A DNA stretch of 63,337 nucleotides from an uncultured Peptococcaceae bacterium (GTDB lineage Bacteria > Bacillota > Peptococcia > Peptococcales > Peptococcaceae), in contig CAKQDL010000004.1 in assembly GCA_934229395.1 (NCBI GenBank), forward strand, positions 1-63,337, read 5' to 3'. Positions 8,865-18,392 of this stretch are shown one piece after another. The position numbers and the translations under genes were made by a program. Positions within the stretch are counted from its first letter, which is position 1, and the number at the start of each line of letters is the position of its first letter. The notes beneath the pieces were generated by a model that did not search any database, was not told the DNA's origin, and saw only the letters and a list, made by a program, of their open reading frames with translations.

Positions 8865-8911
8865 AAAGCCACGGCGTTCACTAGAAAATATCTAGCGCGC
8901 GCCGTGGCTTT
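8865..8911 (-). terminator. Intrinsic terminator of dnaE
   Basis: A 12-bp arm AAAGCCACGGCG pairs with CGCCGTGGCTTT. Inside the loop there is a second small palindrome, CTAG..CTAG. It starts one base past the dnaE stop and ends in TTTTTGTG on the minus strand. Confidence 0.85.
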
Positions 8912-8912
8912 C

Positions 8913-11900
8913 TTATACACGTTTTATGTTGATGTTTTCTGGGCCAAAAAACTCACGCATTTTAAGCCATAGGCCGTCGTCCTCTTCCACCCAATAGCGC
9001 TCGTTTAGGAGCACCATGCGCCCCTTTGGCATATAGCAAAGGTATACGGGCACACGGCCGCGCGCTTCTTTTGTGAGGAAAGTGAGGACCATTTCGTCGT
9101 CATAGGTCAAGCTATCTGCAATTTTTACAAAGACCTTGAGGTCGGCATCCTTCATAGCGTCGGGCGTTTTTTCTAATGGCGCTAGGCTTTCTAAAAAGAG
9201 CTTGGTTTCGTCCTCGCTGGCACTCACACGGCCTGTAGCCACGACAATGGTGTTTTCTACAAGCTCTGGGCGCACCTCGGGCAGGGTGCGTGGGAAAATG
9301 AGCACCTCGATATCGCCCGCACGGTCGCTTAGAAGAGCGTGGGCCATGAGGTCACCTTTTTTGGTGGTTTGCATTTTTACACCGGTCAAAATCCCGCACA
9401 GCGTCACCTTGGCGTTGTCGAAGGTTTGGGTGATGTCGCCAATGGAGCAACTGGCGTATTTTTTAACCTCCGCTGTGTAATTGTCCATCGGGTGACCACT
9501 CACATACATTCCCAAAAGCTCTTTTTCGTCGCGAAGGCGCTCCATAGGCTCCATTTGGATGGCCTTAGGAATATCCACCGTCACCTTGTCCATGGATGGG
9601 CCCTCGACAAAATCGAAGAGGGACATTTGGTTGGAGTTGCGCGCCTTTTGGATTTGCTGCGACTGGGCAAAGCATTCGTCTAAAACAGCCAAGAGGCTTT
9701 GGTTGCCCTGACCCAGGGAGTCAAAGGCACCGGCACGAATGAGGTTTTCCACCACACGCTTGGTGAGGTTGCCGCCAACGGAGGCACGGGTGCAAAAATC
9801 CTGGAAGCTCGCAAACGGCGCTTCTTCGCGCGCCTCGGTAATCATTTCTACAGGACGCGCGCCCACACCCTTGATGGCGCTCATGCCAAAGCGGATGCCC
9901 TCGTCGGTGGCTGTAAAGTTCACACCGCTGGCGTTGATATCCGGCGGGAGCACGTCAATGCCTAGGCGACGGCACTCGTCAATATAAAAAGTCACCTTAT
10001 CCAAGCGGTCAATGAAGGAGTTCATGGTTTCGGCCATAAATTCTTTTGGATAATGGGCCTTGAGCCACGCCGTTTGGAAGGCCAAAACACCATAGCAAGC
10101 GCTGTGGCTCTTGTTGAAGCCGTAGCCGGCAAAGTATTCAATGAGCTCAAACACCTTTTGGGCCACCTCGCGGCTCGTACCACCCTTTTCGGCACCGTCA
10201 ATAAACTGAGTTTTGTAGCCAGCGATGATTTCTGGCTTTTTCTTGCCCATGGCGCGGCGGAGCATATCCGCCTCGCCCAGGGTAAAGCCCGAAAGGCTGG
10301 AGGCAATTTGCATAACCTGCTCTTGGTAGAGAATGACGCCATAGGTGGTGTTAAGTATGGGCTCAAGCTTTGGATCGAGGTAGGTAATCTCGGCCTCACC
10401 GTGCTTGCGCTTAATAAAGTCGTCCACCATCCCGCTGCCCAAAGGTCCTGGTCGGTAGAGGGCCACTAAGGCGATGATGTCCTCCAAATTGTTTGGCTTG
10501 AGCTCCTTTAAAATGGCGCGCAGCCCACTGCCTTCAAGCTGGAAGACGCCAATGGAATCGCCCACAGAGAGCATCTCGTAGGTTTGGGGATCGTTTTCGT
10601 CGATGGTCGCAAAATCCACCGTCACGCCGTGGCGCGTCTTGATGGAATCAATGGTTTTATTGATGACGGTGAGGGTACGCAGACCCAAAAAGTCCATTTT
10701 TAAAAGGCCAATGGCTTCTACATCATCCTTTGGGTACTGGGTGATGATGCCATCTTCCTTGGTTTTTTGCAGTGGCAAATAATGCTGGGCCGGCTCATCA
10801 CTAATAACCACCCCGGCTGCGTGGGTACCGGCGTTGCGAGGCAGCCCCTCTAGGCTTTTGGCCAGCTCAATCATGCGCGCGATATCGGCGTCTGTTTCAA
10901 TGAGTTCCTTGAGCTCGTCACTGGCTGCAATGGCCTTGTCTAGGGTCATGCCGAGCTCGCCAGGAATCAGCTTAGCCACCTTGTTGACCACGCTCAGTGG
11001 TATATCCAGCACGCGCCCCACATCGCGCACAGCCCCCTTGGCCAGCATTGAGCCAAAGGTGATGATTTGGGTCACATGGTCGGCGCCGTATTTTTCAGCT
11101 ACATAGTCAATGACCTCTGAGCGGCGCTCGTAGCAAAAATCAATGTCAATATCTGGCATGCTCACGCGTTCAGGATTGAGAAAACGTTCAAAGAGGAGCT
11201 GATATTTGAGGGGGTCAATGTCTGTAATGGCTAAAAGGTAGCTGACAATGCTCCCGGCCGCAGAGCCACGCCCTGGCCCTACAAAAATGCCATTTTGCTT
11301 GGCAAAGTTGATAAAATCCCAAACAATGAGAAAATAGGTGTTGTAGCCCATGTGGTCAATCACACCCAGCTCATAATCCAAGCGCTCATAGACCTCGCTC
11401 GTGGCGTTGGGATAACGTTTCTTCACGCCTTCCTCACACAAATGGCGCAAATAGCTCTTGTCGTCAAAGCCCTCTGGCGTAGCGAAGCGCGGCATAAAAT
11501 TAGTGCCTAGGGTAAAATCGAAGTTGCATTTTTCGGCCACGCGCACTGTTTCGTCCAAGGCCTCGGCATCATCAGGGAGCATACGAAGCATTTCATCGTA
11601 GCTTTTGAAATAATACTCACTACCGCTAAAGCGCATACGGTTTTCTGCGGCCACGGTGGTGCCTGTTTGGATGCACAGCATGATGTCCTGCACCTCGGCA
11701 TCCTCTGCGCGTACATAATGGTTGTCGTTGGTGGCCACCATGCGTATCCCAAGCTCTGCGCTCAGGGCATGAATGCCATCGTTGACGGCAATTTGCTCTG
11801 GGATACCGTGGTTTTGCAGCTCAAGATAATAGTCCTCGCCAAAGAGATCTTGGTACCATTTTGCTGCCTCCCGCGCTCCTTCCATATCGCCCTCCATCAA

Positions 11901-12338
11901 ACGCTGTGGAATCTCGCCACCGAGGCAGGCGCTCATAGCAATGAGCCCCTCGTGGTGTTCCGCAAGGAGTGCACGGTCCACACGTGGATGATAGTAGAAG
12001 CCATCAATCGAGGCCTCCGATACAAGGGCGCAAATGTTGCGGTAGCCCACTTCATTTTTTACAAGCAAAACAAGGTGGTACGGCGATGCGTCCACCTTGC
12101 TTTCCTTATCAAAGCGCGTGCGCGGTGCTACATAGACCTCGCAGCCAATGATTGGTTTGATGTTTTCTTTTTTGCAGGCGCGGTAAAACTCCACGGCACC
12201 ATACATCACACCGTGGTCTGTGAGCGCCAAGGCTGGCATGCCCAGTTCCTTGGCGCGCGCCACCTCGTCACTGATGCGACCAGCGCCGTCCAAGAGAGAA
12301 TAGGCTGTGTGGTTGTGTAAGTGTACAAAGGGCTTCAT
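8913..12338 (-). CDS. dnaE: DNA polymerase III subunit alpha (DnaE)
   Basis: 1141-residue replicative polymerase of family C. The order is PHP domain at the N-terminus (HLHNHTAYSLLDG, then ALTDHG), palm/fingers with the catalytic aspartates in PDIDIDF and the GPGRGSAAGS loop upstream, then the HhH region and a C-terminal OB-fold (ILTGVKMQTTKKGD). This is the DnaE1-type arrangement, without the proofreading domain of PolC. It starts eight bases after the stop of the YtoI-like regulator, with AGGAAGAG as ribosome site across that stop codon, so the two are cotranscribed. A strong terminator follows. Confidence 0.97.
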   Translation of the reverse strand: MKPFVHLHNHTAYSLLDGAGRISDEVARAKELGMPALALTDHGVMYGAVEFYRACKKENIKPIIGCEVYVAPRTRFDKESKVDASPYHLVLLVKNEVGYRNICALVSEASIDGFYYHPRVDRALLAEHHEGLIAMSACLGGEIPQRLMEGDMEGAREAAKWYQDLFGEDYYLELQNHGIPEQIAVNDGIHALSAELGIRMVATNDNHYVRAEDAEVQDIMLCIQTGTTVAAENRMRFSGSEYYFKSYDEMLRMLPDDAEALDETVRVAEKCNFDFTLGTNFMPRFATPEGFDDKSYLRHLCEEGVKKRYPNATSEVYERLDYELGVIDHMGYNTYFLIVWDFINFAKQNGIFVGPGRGSAAGSIVSYLLAITDIDPLKYQLLFERFLNPERVSMPDIDIDFCYERRSEVIDYVAEKYGADHVTQIITFGSMLAKGAVRDVGRVLDIPLSVVNKVAKLIPGELGMTLDKAIAASDELKELIETDADIARMIELAKSLEGLPRNAGTHAAGVVISDEPAQHYLPLQKTKEDGIITQYPKDDVEAIGLLKMDFLGLRTLTVINKTIDSIKTRHGVTVDFATIDENDPQTYEMLSVGDSIGVFQLEGSGLRAILKELKPNNLEDIIALVALYRPGPLGSGMVDDFIKRKHGEAEITYLDPKLEPILNTTYGVILYQEQVMQIASSLSGFTLGEADMLRRAMGKKKPEIIAGYKTQFIDGAEKGGTSREVAQKVFELIEYFAGYGFNKSHSACYGVLAFQTAWLKAHYPKEFMAETMNSFIDRLDKVTFYIDECRRLGIDVLPPDINASGVNFTATDEGIRFGMSAIKGVGARPVEMITEAREEAPFASFQDFCTRASVGGNLTKRVVENLIRAGAFDSLGQGNQSLLAVLDECFAQSQQIQKARNSNQMSLFDFVEGPSMDKVTVDIPKAIQMEPMERLRDEKELLGMYVSGHPMDNYTAEVKKYASCSIGDITQTFDNAKVTLCGILTGVKMQTTKKGDLMAHALLSDRAGDIEVLIFPRTLPEVRPELVENTIVVATGRVSASEDETKLFLESLAPLEKTPDAMKDADLKVFVKIADSLTYDDEMVLTFLTKEARGRVPVYLCYMPKGRMVLLNERYWVEEDDGLWLKMREFFGPENINIKRV

Positions 12339-12346
12339 TGCTCTTC

Positions 12347-13654
12347 CTAGCCTTCCTTAATAAGCATATCCACGCTGCTTAGTGCCACCAGCTTGCCATC
12401 AACGGTTTCAATACGCACCGAGGCGTGATGGGCGCCGTTGAACACGCTCAAAACTGGCAGGATGTAAATGTCCTCATCGGCGCCAATTTCGCAAAAGAAA
12501 CGTGTGCCAATTTGATACACCTGGCCTGTGAGGTTTTTGACCACGCGCAAGGCAATCACTGCTGCGTTGGAGGCAAAAATATCGCACGAACCAATAGAGA
12601 GGATACCGTTTTCGTCGAGCATCGTTGGCATAACGCGGCCAGACAAAATAACGTCTGGCTCTCTGGCTACCATAGAAAAGCCGCTCATGGTGATGTTGTC
12701 TGAGGTATCGCCTAGGTGCGGCTGTTTTTGCATGGTTTGCTGGGTTTCGATAAAATCCTTAAGGCCCACCACGCCAATGAGCACGTTATTTTTGTCCACA
12801 ACCGAAACGAGCTCCACCTTTTCTAGCACCAAAAGGCGCCCCAAATAGCTCACCAGGGTATCTGGATGAACCACCACAGGCTGCGGCGTCATAACCTCAT
12901 CGATATAGGTCGAGTCGCTCGCGCCTGTAACGTCATAGGCAGTGACCATCCCTTCCAAACGTCCCTCGGCATCAACAACAGGAAATTCTCTATGGCCTGT
13001 TTGCAGGCTCAATTCGTGCCAATCGCTCACCGAATCGTAAGGATGGAGCACATAAGGATCTGTGGTCATAATGTCGTTGATGGTCACAAGCTCTCTTTCC
13101 TGCACGCGCTCTACAATGGCTTGGTTGATGGCGATGATGGCATCAAAAATATCATAAGGCGTGGCAATCACCACCATGTCTTCAGGCAGGGCCATAATGC
13201 GTCCGTGAATGCTGATGTCGCTGCCGCCGCAAAGCATCACCGGCAGCTCGTTGCTTGCTGCGTAGTCCATCATCTCTTGATCATACACGCCAATGAGCAT
13301 GGTGGATGGGCGTGGGTTCTTTTCCTTGAGTTGCTCCAAATTGCCAGCCACATAAAAGGCCTTTGGCGCCACACCGCTTTTGCCCGCACCGCGCATCAGG
13401 CGCCCTTCTACAATGTTGGCAATTTCGGCAAAGGTCAAGGAATCAATGCTGCGCTCCTTTTTTTGCTCAATGCGCATGGTGCCAACCTTTGGAATGGACG
13501 AAACAAGGCCTTGATTCTCTGCGTCCTTAATGGCGCGATACACCGTGCCTTCGCTGATGTTCATGCGTCGTGCGAGCTGACGTACCGAAACCTTTTCCCC
13601 TACATCCAATCCTTCTATATATTCTATCACTATGTCATGCTTCGTTTTTTGCAT
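12347..13654 (-). CDS. YtoI-like regulator with HTH, DRTGG, paired CBS and hot-dog domains
   Basis: 435-residue cytoplasmic protein. An N-terminal winged helix (about 10-60, with VRQLARRMNISEGTVYRAIK) is followed by a DRTGG-type domain (about 80-190), two CBS repeats (about 200-310, beginning INDIMTTDPYVLHPYD) and a C-terminal hot-dog-like domain (about 330-430). This order is the one in Bacillus YtoI. CBS pairs usually bind adenine nucleotides, so a nucleotide- or acyl-CoA-sensing repressor is a reasonable but untested guess. The start at 13654 has AGAGGTG; an upstream in-frame start would run into the terminator. It is the first gene of a two-gene unit with dnaE. Confidence 0.85.
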   Translation of the reverse strand: MQKTKHDIVIEYIEGLDVGEKVSVRQLARRMNISEGTVYRAIKDAENQGLVSSIPKVGTMRIEQKKERSIDSLTFAEIANIVEGRLMRGAGKSGVAPKAFYVAGNLEQLKEKNPRPSTMLIGVYDQEMMDYAASNELPVMLCGGSDISIHGRIMALPEDMVVIATPYDIFDAIIAINQAIVERVQERELVTINDIMTTDPYVLHPYDSVSDWHELSLQTGHREFPVVDAEGRLEGMVTAYDVTGASDSTYIDEVMTPQPVVVHPDTLVSYLGRLLVLEKVELVSVVDKNNVLIGVVGLKDFIETQQTMQKQPHLGDTSDNITMSGFSMVAREPDVILSGRVMPTMLDENGILSIGSCDIFASNAAVIALRVVKNLTGQVYQIGTRFFCEIGADEDIYILPVLSVFNGAHHASVRIETVDGKLVALSSVDMLIKEG

Positions 13655-13676
13655 CTCGCACCTCTTTCTAAAATGT

Positions 13677-13714
13677 AAAAAAGCCTTTGTCCCTAAAGAC
13701 AAAGGCTCTTTTTT
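13677..13714. terminator. Bidirectional intrinsic terminator
   Basis: Perfect 10-bp stem AGCCTTTGTC / GACAAAGGCT with a 6-nt loop, A-run on the left and six T on the right. It ends the long pilus-pepP-efp-CD1247 transcription unit on the minus strand and insulates it from the YtoI-like gene. Confidence 0.9.
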
Positions 13715-13758
13715 GAATGCGATTCTTATTTTGTCAAATGGGACTCAGATTTTTTGAA

Positions 13759-14202
13759 TTATTCTTCGTCCAATTCATCTTCGAGGACGATTTCATCATC
13801 TGCAGTTTCGTCATAATCATCCTTGCCAACAACTGCAACAACAGCATCGCAATTTGGGCAAAGAACTTCTACTGGTTCATCGTAGTCGCCATGGTAGTAG
13901 CCAATGGCTTCGCCGCAAACTGGGCACTGTGTTTCAACAAAAAGATCGTCATCAAAATAGTCATCATCGTCATCGTCAAAGTCACCAATTACGATGTCTT
14001 CGAGATCGCCGAGATCTTCGTCGATGGCTTCTGCGTATTCAGTCAGCTCGTGAACATATTCTTCAAGAGATTCAATTTCTTCTGCCATGTCGTTAAGGCA
14101 TTGCAAAAGTGCAGTCACAAAATCACCTTTGAGCTCATCCTTGGTAAGGCCCTTACCTTCTGCTAAACCCTTTAAGTATGCTGCTTGTTGTGATAAATCC
14201 AT
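13759..14202 (-). CDS. CD1247-type acidic zinc-ribbon protein
   Basis: 147 residues. The N-terminal 70 residues form a helical domain (MDLSQQAAYLKGLAEG) that is typically found next to efp in clostridia and known as the CD1247 N-terminal domain. An Asp-rich linker (nine Asp in the stretch around 74-86) leads to a zinc ribbon with two Cys pairs, CPVCGE and CPNCD, and a very acidic tail. Function is unknown. It lies 29 bases after efp and is the last gene before the bidirectional terminator. The association with efp suggests a translation-related role, but that is context only. Confidence 0.85.
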   Translation of the reverse strand: MDLSQQAAYLKGLAEGKGLTKDELKGDFVTALLQCLNDMAEEIESLEEYVHELTEYAEAIDEDLGDLEDIVIGDFDDDDDDYFDDDLFVETQCPVCGEAIGYYHGDYDEPVEVLCPNCDAVVAVVGKDDYDETADDEIVLEDELDEE

Positions 14203-14231
14203 TGTCGAAGCCCCTTTCAGCTTAGATAAAC

Positions 14232-14789
14232 TTATGCGCGTTCGATGTAGTTGCCAGTACGGGTGTCGATGCGAAGTACATCGCCAGTATTTACAAAGAA
14301 TGGTACGTTTACAACAACGCCGGTTTCCATGGTTGCTGGCTTGGTACCACCAGATTGGGTGTCGCCCTTGATGCCTGGTTCGGTTTCAGTAACGGTAAGC
14401 TCAACAGTGTTTGGAAGTTCGATACCGAGCACTTCGCCCTTGTAGCTGTTGATTTGACAGTCCATGTTTTCCTTAAGGTACTTTTCGCCGCCAGCGAGTT
14501 GGTCTGGGGTAAGGCTTACTTGTTCATAGGTGTTGTTGTCCATGAACACGTAGAATTCGCCATCGAAGTAGAGATATTGCATCATAGCACGTTCGATGGT
14601 TGCCTTTGGCAATTTTTCGCCACCACGGAAGGTCAATTCGGTGGTAGCACCATTCTTAAGGTTTTTCAATTTGGTACGAACAAAGGCTGCGCCTTTACCT
14701 GGCTTTACGTGTTGGAACTCGAGAACTTGGCAAGGTGCACCATTGTATTCGATGGTAACGCCTGGTCTGAAATCGTTGGATGAAATCAT
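14232..14789 (-). CDS. efp: Translation elongation factor P
   Basis: 185 residues, normal EF-P length, with KOW-like domain I and two OB domains. EF-P enters the ribosomal E site and relieves stalling at polyproline. The tip of domain I reads HVKPGKGAAF, with Lys32 at the position modified by EpmA in enterobacteria; no EpmA or YmfI gene is in the window, so the modification state is open. AGGAGGAG precedes the start. It lies between pepP and the CD1247-type gene in the order usual for clostridia. Confidence 0.97.
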   Translation of the reverse strand: MISSNDFRPGVTIEYNGAPCQVLEFQHVKPGKGAAFVRTKLKNLKNGATTELTFRGGEKLPKATIERAMMQYLYFDGEFYVFMDNNTYEQVSLTPDQLAGGEKYLKENMDCQINSYKGEVLGIELPNTVELTVTETEPGIKGDTQSGGTKPATMETGVVVNVPFFVNTGDVLRIDTRTGNYIERA

Positions 14790-14870
14790 TCGTTAAACTC
14801 CTCCTAAATATTATAACATGCAATTTATTATACCTTAGACAGCTGCAAATAGCAATATTTCAGCCCATAG

Positions 14871-15953
14871 TCAGACAATAAGAAGCTCTTTTGGTGAGTG
14901 GGCGAGGTTATCTACGCCGTTTTCTGTGAGCACAACCAAATCTTCAATGCGCACGCCGCCAATGCCGGGCACGTAAAGCCCTGGCTCTACGCTGATGACG
15001 GTGCCGGCTGGAATCTGCTCCTTGACGTTTCTAGAAAATCTTGGCTCCTCGTGAATGTCTAGGCCCACGCTGTGACCCAGGCCGTGGCCAAAGTAGCTGC
15101 CAAAGCCAGCCTTATCGAAAATAGCTTGCACATGGTCCTGCATTTTTTCGCCAACCACGCCAGCCTTGGCCATTTTGAGGGCAGATTCTTGGGCGCGCTT
15201 GACAAGCTGGTACAAATCCTTTTGGGCGTCGGTCAAGTGGCCTACGCCAATGGTGCGCGTCATATCTGAGCAGTAGCCCTGATAGATGCAGCCGTAGTCC
15301 ATGACCACAAGGTCACCGGCTTCGATTTTTTTATCGGTAGCCACACCGTGGGGCATGGCAGAGCGCACGCCGCTGGCCACGATGGTGTCAAAGCTCAGGC
15401 CGCTCGCCCCTTCCTTGCGCATAGCAAATTCGAGCTCAAAGGCCACTTCCTTTTCGCTCATGCCTGGGCGGATGATGTTTAAAACGTGCTCAAAAGCCTT
15501 GTCACCAATGGCCTCTGCCTGACGCAATAGGGCAATTTCGTCCTCGTCCTTGACGGCGCGCAATTTTTCTACGCTGCCCTCAAGAGGAATCAAATTGGCA
15601 CGGCCAAAGCAGGATTTAAGACGGTCGTAAAAATCAAAGGTCAAATCCTTGGCCTCAAAGCCCAACACCGCCCAACCTTCGGTTTCGCAAAGTTTGGCAA
15701 TGCTCATTGGTGGGGTAAAGCGTTCGAGCTTCACGAGGTTAAAATGGTAGCTTTGCTGGCGCGCTTGGATGGTGTAGCGCGAATCTGTCAAAATAAAGGC
15801 CTTGCTTGGGCTAATCACAAGATAAGCAAAGGTGCCTGTAAAGCCGCTTAAATAGCGAATGTTGGACGCATTTGAAATCAGTACGGCGTCGTAGGCATCT
15901 CCCTGACTTCCTAACCATGCTTGAAAACGTTTTAATCTTTCTTCGTATCGCAC
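14871..15953 (-). CDS. Xaa-Pro aminopeptidase/dipeptidase, M24 family
   Basis: 360-residue metallopeptidase. The N-terminal creatinase-like domain (1-130) is followed by the pita-bread catalytic domain. Metal ligands are visible as D in VMDYGCIYQGYCSD (two Asp), H in FGHGLGHSVG, and Glu in SVEPG and RIEDLV. It removes residues N-terminal to proline from peptides in the cytosol. The start is GTG 15953, with AGGAGG eight bases before it. It sits 22 bases after the last pilus gene and about 80 bases before efp; the linkage pilus - pepP/pepQ - efp is conserved in many Firmicutes. Confidence 0.92.
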   Translation of the reverse strand: MRYEERLKRFQAWLGSQGDAYDAVLISNASNIRYLSGFTGTFAYLVISPSKAFILTDSRYTIQARQQSYHFNLVKLERFTPPMSIAKLCETEGWAVLGFEAKDLTFDFYDRLKSCFGRANLIPLEGSVEKLRAVKDEDEIALLRQAEAIGDKAFEHVLNIIRPGMSEKEVAFELEFAMRKEGASGLSFDTIVASGVRSAMPHGVATDKKIEAGDLVVMDYGCIYQGYCSDMTRTIGVGHLTDAQKDLYQLVKRAQESALKMAKAGVVGEKMQDHVQAIFDKAGFGSYFGHGLGHSVGLDIHEEPRFSRNVKEQIPAGTVISVEPGLYVPGIGGVRIEDLVVLTENGVDNLAHSPKELLIV

Positions 15954-15975
15954 CTTTTTGGCCTCCTATCGTTTA

Positions 15976-16890
15976 TTAATCTTTTTCCTGCAGCGGCAAA
16001 TAAATGTGCGCGCTGCTTGTTTGTTCTTTTACCTTACTCAGAGGCAAAATATTTTTGCCCTCAGGCGGTTCCTCGGGTGGATGGGGCATATAAATGCGCG
16101 CGGCCTCTATTTTTTTTAGCACAGCCTCGCTCACATCGTTTTTTAGTACCACATCCTCGGCGCGAAGCGCCACGCCCTCACCAATGGTCAGTGTACCATC
16201 AATCCACGCTTTTTTGCAACTCAAATTCCCGCCCAGCTCTATGTCGCCTGTACACACCAAGCTCCCCTCGAGCGCAAGGGCACTGCGCAAACGCACACGC
16301 ACCTTTTTCTTTGTGATTTCGCCTAGATAGATGCTCCCGGCGAGTGGTTCTGTGAGACTTGCACCCTGAGCGAGTATAATCTGGGGGAGCGTGCTCTGTG
16401 TGCTCTGCGGGCCAGCGAGTACAACGATGTCCTCCTTTTTATGAAGCCCGAGCCAGCGCGTGGTGACGGGGCGGTTGGCGCTGTTTAAAACAAGGGTATC
16501 GCCGCGCACAAAATCCATTCTCGACTCTACGTCAAAGGGCAGCCATTGGCTGTGGTGGACGCGCTTGGCGCCTTCTGCGAGCCAAACTGTGGTTTCTATT
16601 TCTAGAGCGCCGTCCGCTTCGCCATCTACCACAACTTTTCTATATTGGCCCTCTAGTGGTGCATCGTCCAAAAGCACGTCACCACTCTTGAGATTGGGCT
16701 GCGTTTGCGCGTTTTTTAGGGCCTCTCTTGTGGCGGTGCGGTGCAGCTGCTCAAGCTTTATGCTGTCGATGCGGCTTTGGTTCTCGCCTGTTTTGTTTGC
16801 GAGAACCATCATGGTAGTAACCAAGAGCATGGCCAAAATCACACAGGCCATCAGGGTCATAATTAAAATATTGCCTTCTCTTTTCATCAT
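15976..16890 (-). CDS. PilX-like pilus-associated membrane protein
   Basis: 304 residues with one membrane helix at about 8-32 (ILIMTLMACVILAMLLVTT) and a large extracytoplasmic part. The start MMKREGNILIMTLMACVILA resembles the N-terminus of PilX-type proteins, which are processed like minor pilins, but a clear FTLIE-type cleavage motif is missing. Residues about 205-250 contain short hydrophobic repeats (SLVCTGDIELGGNLSCKKAWIDG) like the beta-helical turns of bactofilins. It is the last pilus-type gene, four bases after the PilO-like gene. No homolog is recognised with certainty. Confidence 0.55.
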   Translation of the reverse strand: MMKREGNILIMTLMACVILAMLLVTTMMVLANKTGENQSRIDSIKLEQLHRTATREALKNAQTQPNLKSGDVLLDDAPLEGQYRKVVVDGEADGALEIETTVWLAEGAKRVHHSQWLPFDVESRMDFVRGDTLVLNSANRPVTTRWLGLHKKEDIVVLAGPQSTQSTLPQIILAQGASLTEPLAGSIYLGEITKKKVRVRLRSALALEGSLVCTGDIELGGNLSCKKAWIDGTLTIGEGVALRAEDVVLKNDVSEAVLKKIEAARIYMPHPPEEPPEGKNILPLSKVKEQTSSAHIYLPLQEKD

Positions 16891-16894
16891 GCAC

Positions 16895-17275
16895 CTACAG
16901 GCTGTAGCTCACACTGAGGCGGCTCGTTTTTTCGTCTTCAGTGTTGAAGGAAAAGGCGTCGATGGAGCGAAAATGGCCCTCGTCCTCTAGCCAAACGTAA
17001 TAATTTTTGAGGCTTTCGCGCGCACCGACAAGGTCCAAGCTCCCCTGCATGGTTTCGGCTTGGGTGGTCATAATCTCCACGCTGAGTCCCATCTCCTGAG
17101 CCTTCATGGCGCATTCATACATGGCCTCGCTGCTCGTCCACACCTCAACGGGTGCTGCGCTTTGCACCACCTCTGTTGGAGGCGGCGCCTCGCTTCTGTC
17201 GTCTAAGACCTCTGTCCACAAAAAGAGGCCCATGGCCAAAAGGAGGGCATAGATATATACAGGTCTTAAACTCAT
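16895..17275 (-). CDS. PilO/GspM-like small membrane protein
   Basis: 126 residues: an N-terminal membrane helix (about 5-22, VYIYALLLAMGLFLW), a short Pro-rich linker and a soluble domain of about 80 residues. The arrangement and its place after the PilM/N-like gene match PilO or GspM, which form the periplasmic alignment ring. The sequence itself is not diagnostic. ATG overlaps the TGA of the preceding gene in an ATGA, so translation is coupled. Confidence 0.55.
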   Translation of the reverse strand: MSLRPVYIYALLLAMGLFLWTEVLDDRSEAPPPTEVVQSAAPVEVWTSSEAMYECAMKAQEMGLSVEIMTTQAETMQGSLDLVGARESLKNYYVWLEDEGHFRSIDAFSFNTEDEKTSRLSVSYSL

Positions 17276-18381
17276 GATGCACCGCCTCCCTTTTGGCTGA
17301 TTTGAATGGTGAAGGTGTAATGATAGGCCTTCTCCTCTTGAACCTTGGTGAGCTCTAGGAGTACTGGCGAAAGGGCCGCCTCGCTGGCCTCTAGGCGCTT
17401 CATATAATCGGCAGCATCGAGGGCTTCCTTGCAGCTACCGGTGATGGCCAATTGGCTATTTTCTGCTACCTGACTCAGGAGGGTCACACGCTCTGTTTGT
17501 TGGGCATAGGCCTCGCTAATGAGGGTGCTGTAATCGCTTTGCACCACGGTCTGTGTCACCGTCTGCGTGTCTTCTTCCTTTGGGCCCACGTCCTCTAACT
17601 GCAGGGCCAAAAGAGGGAGAACTACACAAAGCACAAACAAAGCCCAAAACTTTTTATCGTGCACTATGCCTTCCTTTTCGCCCAAAGCCTTGGCGCGCAG
17701 AGCTTGAGCAAGGAGAGCTGCCTCGTCCAATTTTTGGCCGTCCCCAGCTTCAAAGCTCGCCACAAAGGGGCTTAGGCCCAAGCCTTTGAGGGCTTCGTGG
17801 GCCTCTCTAAGGGCGCTTTGGCTCGTCATGCCACAGCGCGCGTCAATCACGCGTCCTTCGGTCACGGCAAAGGCCACGCTTTTTTCGCCATGTTGGGTGT
17901 AATAATAGCCGGCCTCCACGCCTTGCGCACTTTCTGCCACCCACGCATCACATTCACCCACAAAACGCAGGCGCGCGCCATAGGACTTGGCCAAGGCTTG
18001 GCGTTTTTTGATTGTACCAGTCCTCACGCCCACGGCTGCATAAAGGCCCTTTTTGGTGCTCGATGCCCCAACCTCACGCGCCCGCACGGCGTGTGGTGCC
18101 GTTTTCATATCCACCTCAAGCTTGTTGGCTGCCATGTGCTCTACCGTTGTCTGCACCTTGCTCTTGGGCAAGAGATAGAGTCGGCGCACCACCTCTTCCT
18201 CAGGTAGAACCCACACAAAGGCATCGCGCAGGCTCAGGCGTTTTTCCTTAATATAGGCTGAGAGCATTGTCGCAATGTTTTGCGCCTCTGCTTTTTCGCG
18301 CCAGCGAAGCGTGCCTTCGCCGTAATAAGAAAGCCACACATCGAGGCCCTCGTTTTCTTCTTTTATAAGGAGCGTTCCCAT
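17272..18381 (-). CDS. PilM/PilN- or GspL-like pilus assembly protein
   Basis: 369 residues. Residues 1-255 are cytoplasmic and have the size of a PilM/GspL actin-like domain, one membrane helix sits at about 262-282 (FWALFVLCVVLPLLALQL), and about 85 residues follow outside. This is the layout of GspL, or of PilM fused to PilN, rather than separate PilM and PilN. It would connect the assembly ATPase to the outer alignment ring. ATG 18381 is chosen over GTG 18384 because AGGAGG is seven bases upstream. Translationally coupled to the PilO-like gene. Confidence 0.6.
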   Translation of the reverse strand: MGTLLIKEENEGLDVWLSYYGEGTLRWREKAEAQNIATMLSAYIKEKRLSLRDAFVWVLPEEEVVRRLYLLPKSKVQTTVEHMAANKLEVDMKTAPHAVRAREVGASSTKKGLYAAVGVRTGTIKKRQALAKSYGARLRFVGECDAWVAESAQGVEAGYYYTQHGEKSVAFAVTEGRVIDARCGMTSQSALREAHEALKGLGLSPFVASFEAGDGQKLDEAALLAQALRAKALGEKEGIVHDKKFWALFVLCVVLPLLALQLEDVGPKEEDTQTVTQTVVQSDYSTLISEAYAQQTERVTLLSQVAENSQLAITGSCKEALDAADYMKRLEASEAALSPVLLELTKVQEEKAYHYTFTIQISQKGGGAS

Positions 18382-18392
18382 CACTCCACCTC

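Noticed and set aside
13717..14166. Phe/Ile-rich open frame opposite the CD1247-type gene
   Set aside because: It arises from the Asp/Glu-rich codons of the real gene; no ribosome site or recognisable domain.
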